The notes under the pieces: model-generated | Told to the model about the DNA's origin: nothing | Seen by the model: the letters and a program-made list of their open reading frames with translations, nothing else | Databases searched by the model: none | Translations under genes and position numbers: made by a program | Source of the DNA: Zygnema cylindricum | Taxonomy: Eukaryota; Streptophyta; Zygnematophyceae; Zygnematales; Zygnemataceae | DNA length: 64,000 nt | Direction: 5' to 3' | Assembly (NCBI GenBank): GCA_037447655.1 | Contig: JBBHKE010001056.1 | Location: forward strand, 1-64,000 | Part shown: one piece after another, positions 34,556-46,000 of the stretch | Position numbering within the stretch: position 1 is the stretch's first letter | How the letters are laid out: the number at the start of each line of letters is the position of its first letter

Positions 34556-35424
34556 CAAACCAAAGTGGGTCCTGGATATCCTATAGGTTTAGGTCAGGCT
34601 GTAAAATTCTGTGAGGTCCATCCCCCCACATCCCCCCACAGAATTCGCAGATCCAAAGAAGCTTATCTAGATAGTGCCGACTCCAAGTTGATACAAACCC
34701 AAATGATTGACACCTTGATAGTTTGAATCCCAATACAACTTCACCCTTCTGAAATAAGACTTTCTGTGTGCTCTGTGTGCTCAGTTCCACCTCAGAATGC
34801 AAAGTTATAATATGAGTTTAGGATAACATTCCCCACTTTGACTTTCCCTTGTAAATACCACCACTCTGGCAGGCAAAGACTTTGACCAACTTCACCCTTG
34901 TGTAGCCTAGACTCCCCTGAGTCCGCAGCAAAGAGAATTACTAAATTTTCTCCCTTGAGCAGTTAGTTATGGCTCATCAAAGATGACCTTTATAGTTATA
35001 AGCTCTCTTAGAGAGAGGTACATTTATATCACTAAGTGTTTGTTTGCCTTCTCACGAATACCTACTACTATACCCTAGTTGAATAGGAACACTATATAGT
35101 ATAGGAAGGTAGAATGTGTGATGTACTTATTGTATGTCCATTGTACGACATGGTCTATAAGAAAACACCTCTCAAATCAGGAGCCATGGTTCCTCCTCCC
35201 ATCTTCTTCGCTATCAAATAATGCGGCGCCACGTGGCACTGGGTGACACAATCTTCGAATGCCACCAAAAGCTCACTTAGGGTGGCGCCTAGAATGTTAG
35301 CCGTCTGATAAAAACATATTTTACACGGTTTAGATTCGTGTACGTGCATAAATTGTTCCTCTTTGTTAGTTTGGTATTAAATAGCCATCGCGTTAATATT
35401 TATATACCTTTGAAATCCGTCACG

Positions 35425-35497
35425 TTTGGTAACGTTTTAATGGTTAAGGTGTCAACCTACAATTTTGTTGGACACAGGTTCAAATCCGGCCTAAGTC
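35425..35497 (+). repeat. tRNA-Arg-like segment in LTR, copy 4
   Basis: 'ttaatggttaaggtgtc' (A box-like) and 'acaggttcaaatccggcc' (B box-like) at tRNA spacing, inside the left family B LTR of cluster 2. The B box matches GGTTCAAATCC well. Confidence 0.45.
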
Positions 35498-35801
35498 AAC
35501 ATTTTGGTCATCTGTCAATTTTTTTGCCTGTTTGCCTGCCTGTTTTTTTATAAATATGGGGGCAGCCATGGCTATCTTTGTCTTCCAATGACTACGAAAA
35601 GTATGGATGACTTAGACAAGACCATCTGACAAACACATGGAATAAATTTAGACCTAGAAAATACACATATTTTAACACTCCCATTATTTTTTAGTCTACC
35701 ATTCTTCCAACTCCCACTTATAAAAAATAACAAAAACCAAGTCCCCCCCTTTTTTTTTCTTTCTTTTCCTCTCATAAAACTTTAAGTGAATATCGTTATA
35801 T

Positions 35802-36255
35802 TTAAAAAGGTGTATTAGATGAGCCAAAATAAACATTGCATTTTGTTTGATCACACATTTTATTTTGAATGCCACTTTTCATAAATCTGAGCTCTTGTAA
35901 CAACGATTTTATCCACCTCATCCATTTTTCTTCCGAGCAAAATCCAATTTCGCTTTTGCAGTTCCAATAGCCAGCCCCATCTCCAATCTGCAACACATAA
36001 CCATGCTAACCCTTTTACAACACATAACCATGCTAACCCTTTTACAGGCACATTTTCATAAGTGACATCACACAAAGTAGTGATGACCAATTCATCCTCC
36101 CCAAAATTTATCCAAAAACCACTATTCCCTACTGATATTCTCACAAATTTCACATCTTTCGAACTCATTTTTTTATCAATGATAATTACCCCATTTTCTA
36201 AACTTTCCTCACTCTCTCCCATGGAATTCTTTCCACTTTCTATTATTATTTCCAA
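35802..36255 (-). pseudogene. Copia pol-tail remnant, family B cluster 2
   Basis: Minus frames give 'SSKDVKFVRISVGNSGFW' and later 'RWIKSLLQELRFMKSGIQN', the second matching the pre-terminal RNase H region also seen at 2811-3128. A 28-bp direct duplication (about 36004-36045) doubles the residues 'KGLAWLCV'. Broken by stops. Confidence 0.45.
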
Positions 36256-36698
36256 AATATATTTCTCCTCCCCTAAATCTTTCGTTAAATATTCCCCTTC
36301 TCCCCTACTCTTTAAAACCGCTTGTAGATTTAATTCTCCCCTTTCCTCGAAATCCGTTGAAGGCTATTTTTTTGACCAGTTTTATGTTTCCAAAATATAT
36401 ATAAAATTATTCTCATTTTTTTTGTTTTTCCCTTTTTCAATTGTGGATCCTAGATTTGACTTTTTATTCCTGAGTCATACTTTTTACACTCTTTGACATC
36501 CTCATCATGTTTAACTCCCTCAAGTACCTCCCTTCCCTATAATTCATGTATGCCTCCAAAAGCACACTGTTGCTTTCATGGAATTTCTGTGTGCCTTTCT
36601 CTCTTACCCATATTACCGATGTGAAGAAGCTCGAAAATTTCTTCATCCTCTTTCTCCTCTTCCCTTTCTTCCTCCTCATTCACATTCCAACTTTTAAT

Positions 36699-37650
36699 TT
36701 ATTCCAAACAAGGACACTTGTCAATATAGTGACCCAATTCCCTAGAAAAGAAGCAAACCCCTAATTTCAAAGCTCCCCTTTCTTTTCCTCTCCCTCTCTT
36801 TCCACCCAAGTTGCGATAAGGTTTACCTCTGTCTTTCTTCCTCTCATCACGCTTCCACTCGTCACTGCCATTTCTCTTATCACGCTTTCGCGAGTCACCA
36901 CCATCTGTCAAAGCTTTCACCCAGTCACTTCCCCTACGAAGCTCCGAAGTGCTTTCCCTCAGGAGAGCTATCCATTGCCTGCAGAATATAAATTATGTCT
37001 TCGTACTCATCTAGAAGTTTCATGATTAGTGTGTTAATCTTTCTCACCTCAGATTCTACATATGTTGCACTAGCAAACTCAACATATAATGTAGTAATAT
37101 CATTGCAAAAATCTATCATGCTAGCGCTTTTATAAACATAGACCTCTATTTCTTGTTTTACTAATTTTTGCCTTTGTATTGTTTCACTCTTATAAATCTG
37201 AATGAGTGTTTCCCAGATTTGTGAAGACTTGATTAGGTTTAAAAGAGTGATAGCTATGTACTTTGATACGTCATTTTCTTCAGTTTTAGTTATAACCTCT
37301 ACAAGTGGAATCGTAGCTGAGAGTCTAGCTCCCTACACTTTAGATGTTCCTTTTCCCTTCTACCCTTTCCCCTCTTCCATGGCAATGATTTTCCCTTCAC
37401 CTTCCATTGCATCTGAACTCTAGTTGGTTTTCTCGGAAGCCCTAGATGAATCTCCATAGTAAGTTCACCAAAGCCCGGTGGTGGACACCTCACTTGTCCC
37501 GAAACAATTCCTGATAAGTGCTTTTCGAAATGCAATCCCTCCATCATAAACTCCTAATAAGTTAAGCATGTTCCATCAAACATAGGAATCTTAGATGGTG
37601 GGCCCATAATCTGAAATTCTGTGAGGTCCATTCCCCCACAGAATTTGCAG
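36699..37650 (-). pseudogene. Copia gag remnant, family B cluster 2
   Basis: Minus-strand homologue of the gag at 4849-5943: 'MMEGLHFEKHLSGIVSGQVR' (about 37545), 'TLIMKLLDEYEDIIYILQAM' (about 37030), a Lys/Arg/Asp-rich stretch, and a zinc knuckle 'CFFSRELGHYIDKC'. Here the histidine is kept but the second cysteine is serine, a different lesion from cluster 1. Stops and shifts are frequent. Confidence 0.6.
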
Positions 37651-38412
37651 ATCCAAAGAAGCATATCTAGATAGTGCCGACTCCAAGTTGATACAAACCT
37701 TAATGACTGACACCTTGATAGTCGGAACCTCTACAGAACTTGACCCTTGTGAAATAAGACTTTTTGTGTGCTCTGTTCCACCTCAAAATGCAAAGTTAGA
37801 ATACGAGTTTAAGATAACATTCCCCACTTTGAGTTTCCCCTTTAAATACCACCACTCTGGCAAGCAAAGACTCTGATCGACCACTTTTTTTTGTAGCCTA
37901 GACTCTTTTTAGTCCGCAGCAAAAAGAATCAGTGAATTTGCTCCCTTGAGCAGTTAGTTATGGTTGGTCAAAGATGACATTTATAGTTACAAGCTCTCTT
38001 AGAGATAGGTACCCAAATATCACTAATTCTTGGTCTGCCAACACACGAATACCTACTACTAAACCCTAGTCCAATGGGAACACTATATAGTACAAGAAGG
38101 TACAATGGGCGATGTACTTATTGTACGTCCTTTGTACGACATGGTCTACAAGGTGACACCTCTGAAATCGAGAGCCATGGTTCCTCCTCCCATCTTCTCC
38201 GCTTTCAAATAATGCGGCGCCACGTGGCACCGCGTGACGCAATCTCCAAATGCCGCCAATAGCTCACTTCGGGTGGCGCGTAGAATGCTAGCCGTCCGAT
38301 CAAAACATATTTTGCACGGTTCAGATTCGCGTACGTGCATGAATTGTTCCACTTCGTTCGTTTGGTATTAATTAACCGTTGCGTTTATATTTATAAACCT
38401 TTGAAATTCGTT

Positions 38413-38490
38413 ACGTTTGGTAACGTCTTAATGGTTAAGGCGTCAACCTAGATCATTTGCGCTAGACCCAAGTTGAAATCCGGCCCAAGG
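38413..38490 (+). repeat. tRNA-Arg-like segment in LTR, copy 5
   Basis: 'ttaatggttaaggcgtcaac' and 'aagttgaaatccggccc' at the same LTR position as the other four copies. The A-box part is well kept. Confidence 0.45.
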
Positions 38491-38693
38491 CAACATTTTG
38501 GTCACCTGTCAATTTTTCACGTTTTCTGCCTGTTTGCTTACCTTTTTGCCTCTTTCTATCTGACCATGGGGGGAGCCTTGGCTATATTTGTCTTCTAATG
38601 GCTACAAAAATTATGTATGAATTAGACAAGACCACTTGACAAACACATAGAATAAATTCAGACCTAGAAAATACACAAATTTTAACCGGTTAT

Positions 38694-39160
38694 AAAGCCC
38701 TCAAAATTTTAAAAGACAACTACGAAACTTTGGACAATTGGTGACGCCAAAAAAAACAGAGTTGTAGACGTCTAAATTTTTGTAATTTTGTGAGATTGTA
38801 GGTTTTTATGGTTCTGTGACATTGTGACACCATGCTCGCTTGTGCTAACGTCAATGTCACATATTCAAAAACTTTGCGCCATGGCTATCGAATTTCGTTT
38901 CTTTGACTTATCTCATTTGATTTGCCATGAAAATACACATAAAGGTAGTCGAAAGAATTATTTTTCAAATATCTTGCATTTCATACAAATATTTTCATGC
39001 CTCATTTTAAAAACCGTGAGATTATAGCGGTAATGTGAAAGGGAGAGGGGAGAGGTGACGATGTCGTAAACCTTTTGAAAATAACCAATGAATGAAAGTG
39101 GAGGTCTAAGACCCCTACAAATCTTTTTTCGTGCATGCTTGTCTTTTCTGTACATGCGTG
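38694..39160 (+). repeat. Dispersed repeat 'D', copy 2
   Basis: Shares ordered words with the copy at 40270-40900: 'gtgctaacgtcaatgtc', 'gccatggctatcgaatttcg', 'gggagaggg' and 'aatgaatgaaagtggagg'. It directly abuts the right LTR of family B cluster 2. Confidence 0.5.
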
Positions 39161-40269
39161 TGGCGGGGAGGGGGAAAGATAACGATTACTATCCCTAGTT
39201 TTAAAGTTTTCCCACTCAAATGGTGTGTGCGTGGGTCGTTTTTCATTCGTTTTTTGGGGGTACTTTTGCTAAAATTCCCTCGTGATGAAGTTTTTTGATG
39301 GGCTGGATTCTTTTGCTCGGGGGTCAAAAAGAGGAAAATGCCAAAATGCGTTAACATCACGAAAAACATGGAGTACATTCAAAGAATCAAATTAATGTTC
39401 ATTATATCGTGGAAAACTTGATTTTTATGTATGACCAATTTTTTCTCGTTCGGGACAAAGTTTTGGGGGAAAATCAAAGAAATAAGTCGATACTTTAATA
39501 CATGGGGACACACCCTAAGAAGTTTTTTTTGTGGGAAATAACCGGTGAAATGATATTTACTTTTTGTGTTTTATTTTATACACTACTAAAACAATGCTCG
39601 TTACATTAGCATGGACCGTGTCAGATATGTACTACTTGAAAATGATGGTTAACTTTTGAACTGCCACCATTCTATGATCCAACGGTCACGAACGAAGGAT
39701 GGACGACTAAAAACTCATTTGTGCAGGTGGAGGCTTTATCTATATTTATTGACAAGTTTGAGCAGCCAAGATCTGACCTTCAATTTTTTTTGTTGTGGGG
39801 GTATTTTGAAAGTTATCCGATTGTTGAGGTCTTCTGAGGGACTAAGTTACCCGTTTGTTGAGGTCGCCCATGTGACACGTCCTTCAGTGTGTAGACAAAC
39901 AAAGACGAACTATTTAAAGGTTTTCAGACAGTCGACCAAAGGTCTCGACCAAAGGTGTATAATTTGTGTACGGATGGTTAAGCTTGTGTGAGAATACAAT
40001 TTATATTCTTTTGTTGTGTTATTAGATGCATCATCAACTACATTGTTTTCAAATAAGGAAGAGTCACGTGATATCGTGAGCCTCATGGAACGCTCCGAAA
40101 ATAGGACATGTGGCAACCAAGAAAATCTTCTGACGAAACTAGGGGTGTATTAATATGTAACCGTAACTTAGAATTCTTACTTTGTTTTTTAGTGAAGATT
40201 CCCAATACAAATTTTCAGTATGTTCCTGTATTCCATGACCGATTGTTATTTTAATTTGTGACGGATGTA
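39161..40269. other. No gene recognised
   Basis: Mixed-composition DNA with frames of at most 111 codons (39656-39991) that show no motif. Confidence 0.5.
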
Positions 40270-40930
40270 GATGTGGGCATAATTTTTGACTGTTGTAGAC
40301 GATTACAAAACTCGCGACAATTTATGAAGTTTACAAAATAGCGTAGACGTCTATTTTGTTGTGATATTTTAGACGCTTAGGGTTATGCGACATTATAGAC
40401 GCTGAGGGTTATGCGACATTATGACGTCATGTTCACTTGTGCTAATGTCGACGCAATTGTTTCTAGAATTTTCGGCCATGGCTCTTGGATTTCGTTTTTC
40501 AACTTTCTTACTCGACTTGCCACCAAAAAATGCCCAAAAGTAATCACAAGAATTGTTTTCCAAATCTCTTTTATTAAATACCAATATCGTCGTGTTTTGC
40601 TCCAAAAAGTGAGAGATAAAACGGATAGTGTGAGAGGGAGAGGGAAAGATGCGTTTTTATGGACTTCACTTTTGCGAAATGGCATTCGTCGCTCTTGACC
40701 CCTTTGCGGATCTTCTATGGAAAAAATGTCCGTACGGATTGCAATTTTTTTTTGTGTACTCGCGTTTTGTAAAAGTGCTCCGAAAATTTTCAACACGTGC
40801 AAACCCATAATCCTACAGTTCTTGAACCGTTCCTCAAAATAAAATCGGTTGGCGAGTCGTTTACATAAAGTTTGAAGATGACTTTTTTTGACGTGGAAGT
40901 GGGTTGAAAAGAGAAAAACAACAAGGTGTA
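40270..40930 (+). repeat. Dispersed repeat 'D', copy 3
   Basis: A fuller copy: a doubled 'cttagggttatgcgacatta' (about 40376-40420), 'gtgctaatgtcgacgc', 'gccatggctcttggatttcg' and a GGGAGAGGGAAAG block. The right part (40820-40925) matches 19490-19600. Confidence 0.5.
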
Positions 40931-40937
40931 GTGCATT

Positions 40938-41760
40938 TCAAGTTTCATGATGCCGTTCCTCTTTCGGATTCTCCCTTTCCTCGGATTTTGTTCCTCCTTT
41001 AAATTCTCCCCTTCCCTCGGATTCCGTTCCTCGTTCGAAGTCTCCCTTTTCTTCGGAGTCGGTTAAGATTCTTTCTTCACTTTGTGCCCCTTTCTTTTCT
41101 TCCCTTTCTAGATGTTCTTCACCCTGTTGAATCACTTTTTGTAAACCAATTTTTCCCTCCAAGTTCAAATTTGGTACAATTCTGATTTTCACAACTTTGT
41201 TTCACTTGAAGGGATCAACCGATTTTGCTTAATCCATTATATGATGTTGAATTCCTTCTTCTCTTAAATATTATTCAAATTGATTTGAGGTGTATTCCCC
41301 CCCATTGTCACTTTTTATCTCTTTATAGAGGTTTCGTGTAACTTCTCACTGCATGCCTTGTATTCTTAAAAAACTCTAAAAACCCCACTCTTGGTTCTTA
41401 TAAAATATACCTTCGAGTATCTGGACCAGTCATCAGTGTAGGTGAGCATATACCTCATTCCCCCGGCTGATGGAACCCGACCTGGCCCCCATACATTAGT
41501 ATGAACAAGACCTAGAACCTTCTCTCCTTTAAAGGTTGCAGCTTTCGGAAAGGAAAGCTTTTGGAGTTTTCCTTGAGCACATCTACTGCCGTCATCCATT
41601 ATTATCTCATTTTTGTATTCTAGTCCATTGACTATCTTTTTATTTTTCATTTTCTCTTGTCTATCTATGTAAACATGACCCTGACGCTTATGCCATAACA
41701 TCATGTCATTTACACACAAGTACAAAACTCCTTTTTCCCACTAAGAACAAGCCTAAAAAT
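40938..41760 (-). pseudogene. Copia integrase fragment, family D
   Basis: The minus frame 41725-41366 encodes 'CVNDMMLWHKRQGHVY' (His pair of the integrase zinc finger), 'GSRCAQGKLQKLSFPKA' and 'MLTYTDDWSRYSKVYF' with the first catalytic Asp. It then breaks, with the second-Asp region visible only in shifted frames near 41300. About 400 bp of integrase is missing before a Glu/Arg-rich linker (41192-40938) with internal repeats of 'GTESEGRGEFKGG' type. The linker in intact copia lies between integrase and RT. No LTRs were seen. Confidence 0.65.
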
Positions 41761-42670
41761 TCCTTGCCGACACGAATTGTACTATGGTTTTCGCAATTTC
41801 TTTGTATCGCAGAAGATTTTCTCGTTGAAGGCTCTGTTTTGGATGACAAAGACAAGTAAAAACCCTTCATCACATGGGAACACACCCTACGACCGAACCA
41901 AAACAACAAAAACCGACCGTACGCCAAAATAAATAAAATAAGTGGACGCAAACTGAACCGAACCGATACAAATAAACAAAATAGTTATCTGTGCGATCCG
42001 AAGCGCCAAACTGACACGCGAACCAAACATACCGAAATGACGCCCGATTTTGCGACCGGCCAATTCGATGAAATGCGATGCGACATTTTTTACCGGTTTG
42101 GGCGGGAGCTGTCACGGACGGATTCTTTCAGCCGCAGGTGGCCGTTACGTTTTCGGTTACGATTATATTCACGTACGGCCACTGTTTTAACCTGTAGTCA
42201 TAAACGATGATGTCAGCTGACGCTAAATTTCTCGTTCCACATAAACGTCCAAAACGCCCTAACGCATAATGACACATTTAAACCACCTCAGAAATCACCT
42301 GCGCTCTGTGATCGTTACAACATAAAATATGTATATGACAGTTTGTTTGTCTTATCGCAACTGATCAGCACCATTCGAAATAAAAAAAGTTTGTTTTACC
42401 CACAATCCACACTATTTGTGTGAAAGCTAGTTTTCCAGGGAACGTGACAAACCGACACTCGAACGTACGACTATTTATTTCCAAGTGGGCAATATTTCCC
42501 TCGTTTCCATGCTGCCACATTATTTATGGTGACCGTTTCCCCTAGTCCATGTACGACGAAGCATTGAACATGCCCGCGTGACATTTGCCACGTCGAAACA
42601 TTTTTTTACGCCAACAAAACCGATTAGCGATCGAAAAATTCAAGCGACTGAAATTTGTTTGTCCTTCCGC
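41761..42670. other. Upstream intergenic region of the LRR gene
   Basis: Rich in CG-containing words (cggttcggtc, ccgaacca). The frame at 41870-42115 (minus) is low-complexity and not credited. TATA-like 'ctatttattt' is at about 42470 and 'acattatttatgg' at about 42515; neither is well placed for a short leader. Confidence 0.4.
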
Positions 42671-42671
42671 G

Positions 42672-42702
42672 TGACGTGACGTCAGCATGCACATGCATGC
42701 GC
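42672..42702 (+). promoter_or_regulatory. bZIP-type TGACGTCA and RY-type CATGCATG motifs
   Basis: A perfect palindrome TGACGTCA (42677-42684, site class of TGA/bZIP factors) lies 7 bp from CATGCATG (42692-42699, the RY element bound by ABI3/FUS3-type B3 factors in plants). They sit about 215-235 bp upstream of the LRR gene ATG. Motif presence is seen; use in regulation is inferred. Confidence 0.45.
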
Positions 42703-42739
42703 GTCTTATGACCATGTGCGGCGCAGAAACCGACGAAAG

Positions 42740-42910
42740 GAAGGTCTCTCTCTCTTGTTTCTCTCGCTCTTTTGTTTCTCTCGCTCTTCTCCCTCTTTCT
42801 TGTTTGGCACCATCTCTTTTCCCTCTCTTTCCCTTCTCTCTTGCCTCTTCCCCTGCTCCTTTGTCTATCTTCTCCAGTCCGCTCTCTATATCCTGTCTCT
42901 GTCAACAAAC
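42740..42910 (+). promoter_or_regulatory. CT-rich leader region of the LRR gene
   Basis: A CTCTC/TTCTC-rich stretch leads directly to the ATG (context acaaacATGG). CT-rich leaders are common in plant 5' UTRs. The start of transcription cannot be placed. Confidence 0.4.
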
Positions 42911-43007
42911 ATGGCGTTTTTCCTCTGGCTTCTTGTGGCTCTACTCTCTCTCTCCCTCTCCTCTCTCTCTCCTCTCGTTCGTGGTGTTCCCATCCACCCT
43001 GATGATA
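42911..43007 (+). CDS. LRR gene exon 1: start and signal peptide
   Basis: ATG in context acaaacATGGCG opens 'MAFFLWLLVALLSLSLSSLS' followed by PLVRGVP, a typical secretory signal (short N-region, long Leu-rich core). The exon ends after 97 nt in phase 1 at GATGATA|GTGAGT. A short charged piece (PIHPDD) after the signal joins exon 2. Confidence 0.8.
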
Positions 43008-46000
43008 GTGAGTCTACTGCCAGGATGTTTGCTTTCTTTAAAACCGTTTTTTTCATTTTGCAAAGCTTAATGTTATCCAGACTACATCTGAATTTGTTTG
43101 ACCGAATTTGACCAATCGAATTATAGCGGATTATGTTTGGATAGAATGGAAGGCTAGATGGAAAATTTACGGCTTGAAGTATTGGTTCAATGCCCATCCT
43201 TAGGTATCACTGTTAACATAATACTTATATCTATTCCGATGTCAATGTTAAAAATTTCATTTATTGCAATTAATATGTCAATGTCCATCGCAATATCATT
43301 AGAATCTCTATTTAAAAATGTATGGCAAGGTCTACTTATATGTTGGTGGACACGTCTTCCACAATGTTAGCTCAATGTCGAGGTTTTCCTATAATTTTTT
43401 AAGATTTTTAGGGTTGCTTAGGGTTTTTAGGTTTATCCAAAGAAGCGTGCATCGAACGACTCTTGCTGATTACAATTAAGTGTCTACTGAAATATCCATT
43501 GCCATGTCCAATGCTTTTCGCCGTGCTGATTGAAATGTCTATTAGGATGTCAACAACAATGCTCATGGTTATGTGCATTGCATGACTAGTGCGAAGTCAA
43601 AATATCCGCTGGAATGATGTCTAAGCAACAACAAGTCTTTGCCTTTCATCTACGCAATTTCCATCGCAATATCCCTAGACTGGTTTATGGATTTTAAATT
43701 CTTAACTGGAATATGCTTCACAATGCCCATTGTGATGTCTAAAGTCCCACATATTACCATGTCTGAAGAAATTTCGATTGAAGTGTCAACTGGGATGTCC
43801 GAAGCAATGCCCATCGTATTGGTCGTTCCATGACGAGGGGAAAGTATTCTGAAATATCTGTTGCGATGCACATCATCAGGCCGTCTATCATAAAATGCCT
43901 ATCGTACTCTAGTGCAATTTTTATTGTCCTGCCACTGACAATATGCATCCAATGTGTATGACATTTTCTACTTTCTGTTGCAACTTCTATTGCAATAACC
44001 CTGGTGTTTTTCTAGGTTTTTAAGTGTTAACTGAATTGTCCGTCGCAATGACCATTGTAATGTTTACAATTACCTATTATAATCCGTCAAAATTTCATTC
44101 GTCATGTCTACTAGAAGGTATCGCGATGTCTGTTGCATGAGCAGTCCAACGGACCTTCAAATGTCTGTTGCAATGCATACCACGGTTCAATTTTTATCCA
44201 CCTTTTTATAGGAATGTATACCCTAGGCTCAATTTTTATCCACCTGTTTATAGGAATGTATGCCCTAATGTTTACGACAATGTTGCTGAATTTGTCTATA
44301 GTGTCACAATATCGCTGGTGTTGTGTTGTTGTTGACCTGTTGCATTATTTGTCGCAATTTCCATCCCCATGTTTATTGCAATTTATATTCGAATGTTGCG
44401 ATAGCTGAAACTGTTTGTCTCAGCGTCAACCGCATCTCAAAGGGCAATAATTATATTTATGTCAATCTTCTTATTTACACTATTGGAAATTTTGTGTTTA
44501 TTATAATACCATTAATAAATTCATGGCTGGTGAAGTTAATGTCCATCTTGATATTTGAATGAACGTTGTTGTGAAAATCATGTGAAATTCTCATTCGGCT
44601 AGGTGTCACATATCAACGTGTTATCAATATTATTGTACGTTTAGATAAATATGTGTGTTTTTGTGATTAGCTACACATGTGAATGTGAAATCTGACACCG
44701 ACTTAAACATTTGAAGTGATCACCGATGCAATAGCAGTGTTACCTTACTTATTTCATTTTAATGTCAGACGTTTATGGAAATCCAATGCAGATGTTTACC
44801 TTTCTCCTTCTTTACATGCAATTAAAGCAAAAAGAAGGAAAAATAATCGACTGAGATATTCTTGCACGTTGTTGTCATTTTTCTTTTCCAAACAGGGGAT
44901 GTGTTGTTGGAATTCAAAAAGGGTATTACGGATGATCCGAGAGAAGAGTTGTCCTCTTGGAACCTGACAAACACAGATTGTAATGATTGGTCGAGAGTGT
45001 ATTGCAATAGCGAGGGGAGAGTGCGAATGTTGTAAGGCCCATAGGACCTATCTGATGTTCCATACTTGAGACCTGTTATTTTTTTTTCGTAATTACCACA
45101 CTGCTCTTTCCATAAAGCTTATATGAGTAATATTTCTTTATAAGCTTTTCTTTGTTTTTGTTTTCATTTTATTGGCTGATTTTTATTGCTCAAACTCCAA
45201 TATCAGGTGGTTTCGAAACAAAACAAATTTGTCGTTGGATGTTTGAACGTTTATATGAGATACGAAGATATGAAGATAAGAAATCGCCTTGGTTTTTTTT
45301 TGTTTTTGAAGGTTACCGTCTCTTTGCGTACTGAATGGAACCATATCCAGAGCACTGGGGAGACTCACCGAATTGGAGTATCTGTAGGGTTCCTTTCACA
45401 TGCTTTTTTTGTCATTTATTATGTCCATGCTGTTCAGAACATGAACCGTCGATGTGAAGAAGCTACATCCTATATATTTTGAATGGACTTAAAGATTGTG
45501 TTTAAAGGATTAAGTACTTCATTGTCAAGTTATCAAAGGTTTGATTTCTCCATTCGTTTTTGTTTTCCAGATTTATTCGATTAAAGTAACTTTCTTGACG
45601 TCTGAATCCTAACGACTTTCTTCTCCATTTGGAAAATAGCACAGAATAACACATTTTTTCGCGTTTTTTTACGTATTATTGTTTAAAGTCCACTTTAAGC
45701 GTGCTACCATCTCTTTCCCATCTTTTTTATCTCTTTTGTTTAGTGCGCATCATTTTGAATGCCGTAGTTTTGAGAGCCGTACTTCCAGTTTCATCCGTTT
45801 AACCTCTTTAACTTTTGTGACAGGTCAAGGGTAACAATAGTTACATGAACTAAACATAAACTAAATAGTTTCTAATTCGCAATAGTTTACTCGATTTTTT
45901 TTTCTCGCTATTCTCTTATTTTTTTTCACTCCGACGGTCGCAGAGATTTGAACTACAACTATTTAACGGGAGAAATACCGACAGAACTCGGATTACTCAC

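Larger units (their letters stand above)
34560..38686 (-). mobile_element. Copia 'family B' tandem cluster 2
   Basis: Two LTR-like blocks (about 34676-35677 and about 37676-38686, roughly 1 kb each) enclose a pol tail (35678-36690) and gag (36690-37650), all read on the minus strand. Left of the first LTR, 34560-34675 repeats the leader found next to gag at 37600-37675 ('ctgaaattctgtgaggtcc' type, then 'agatccaaagaagc'), so a further truncated unit was joined there head to tail. Integrase and most of RT are absent. The LTRs carry the tRNA-Arg-like segments. Confidence 0.6.

Noticed and set aside
41870-42115. 81-codon minus-strand frame with Phe/Gly/Val repeats
   Set aside because: Short, low-complexity, no motif, and next to the promoter of the LRR gene on the other strand.
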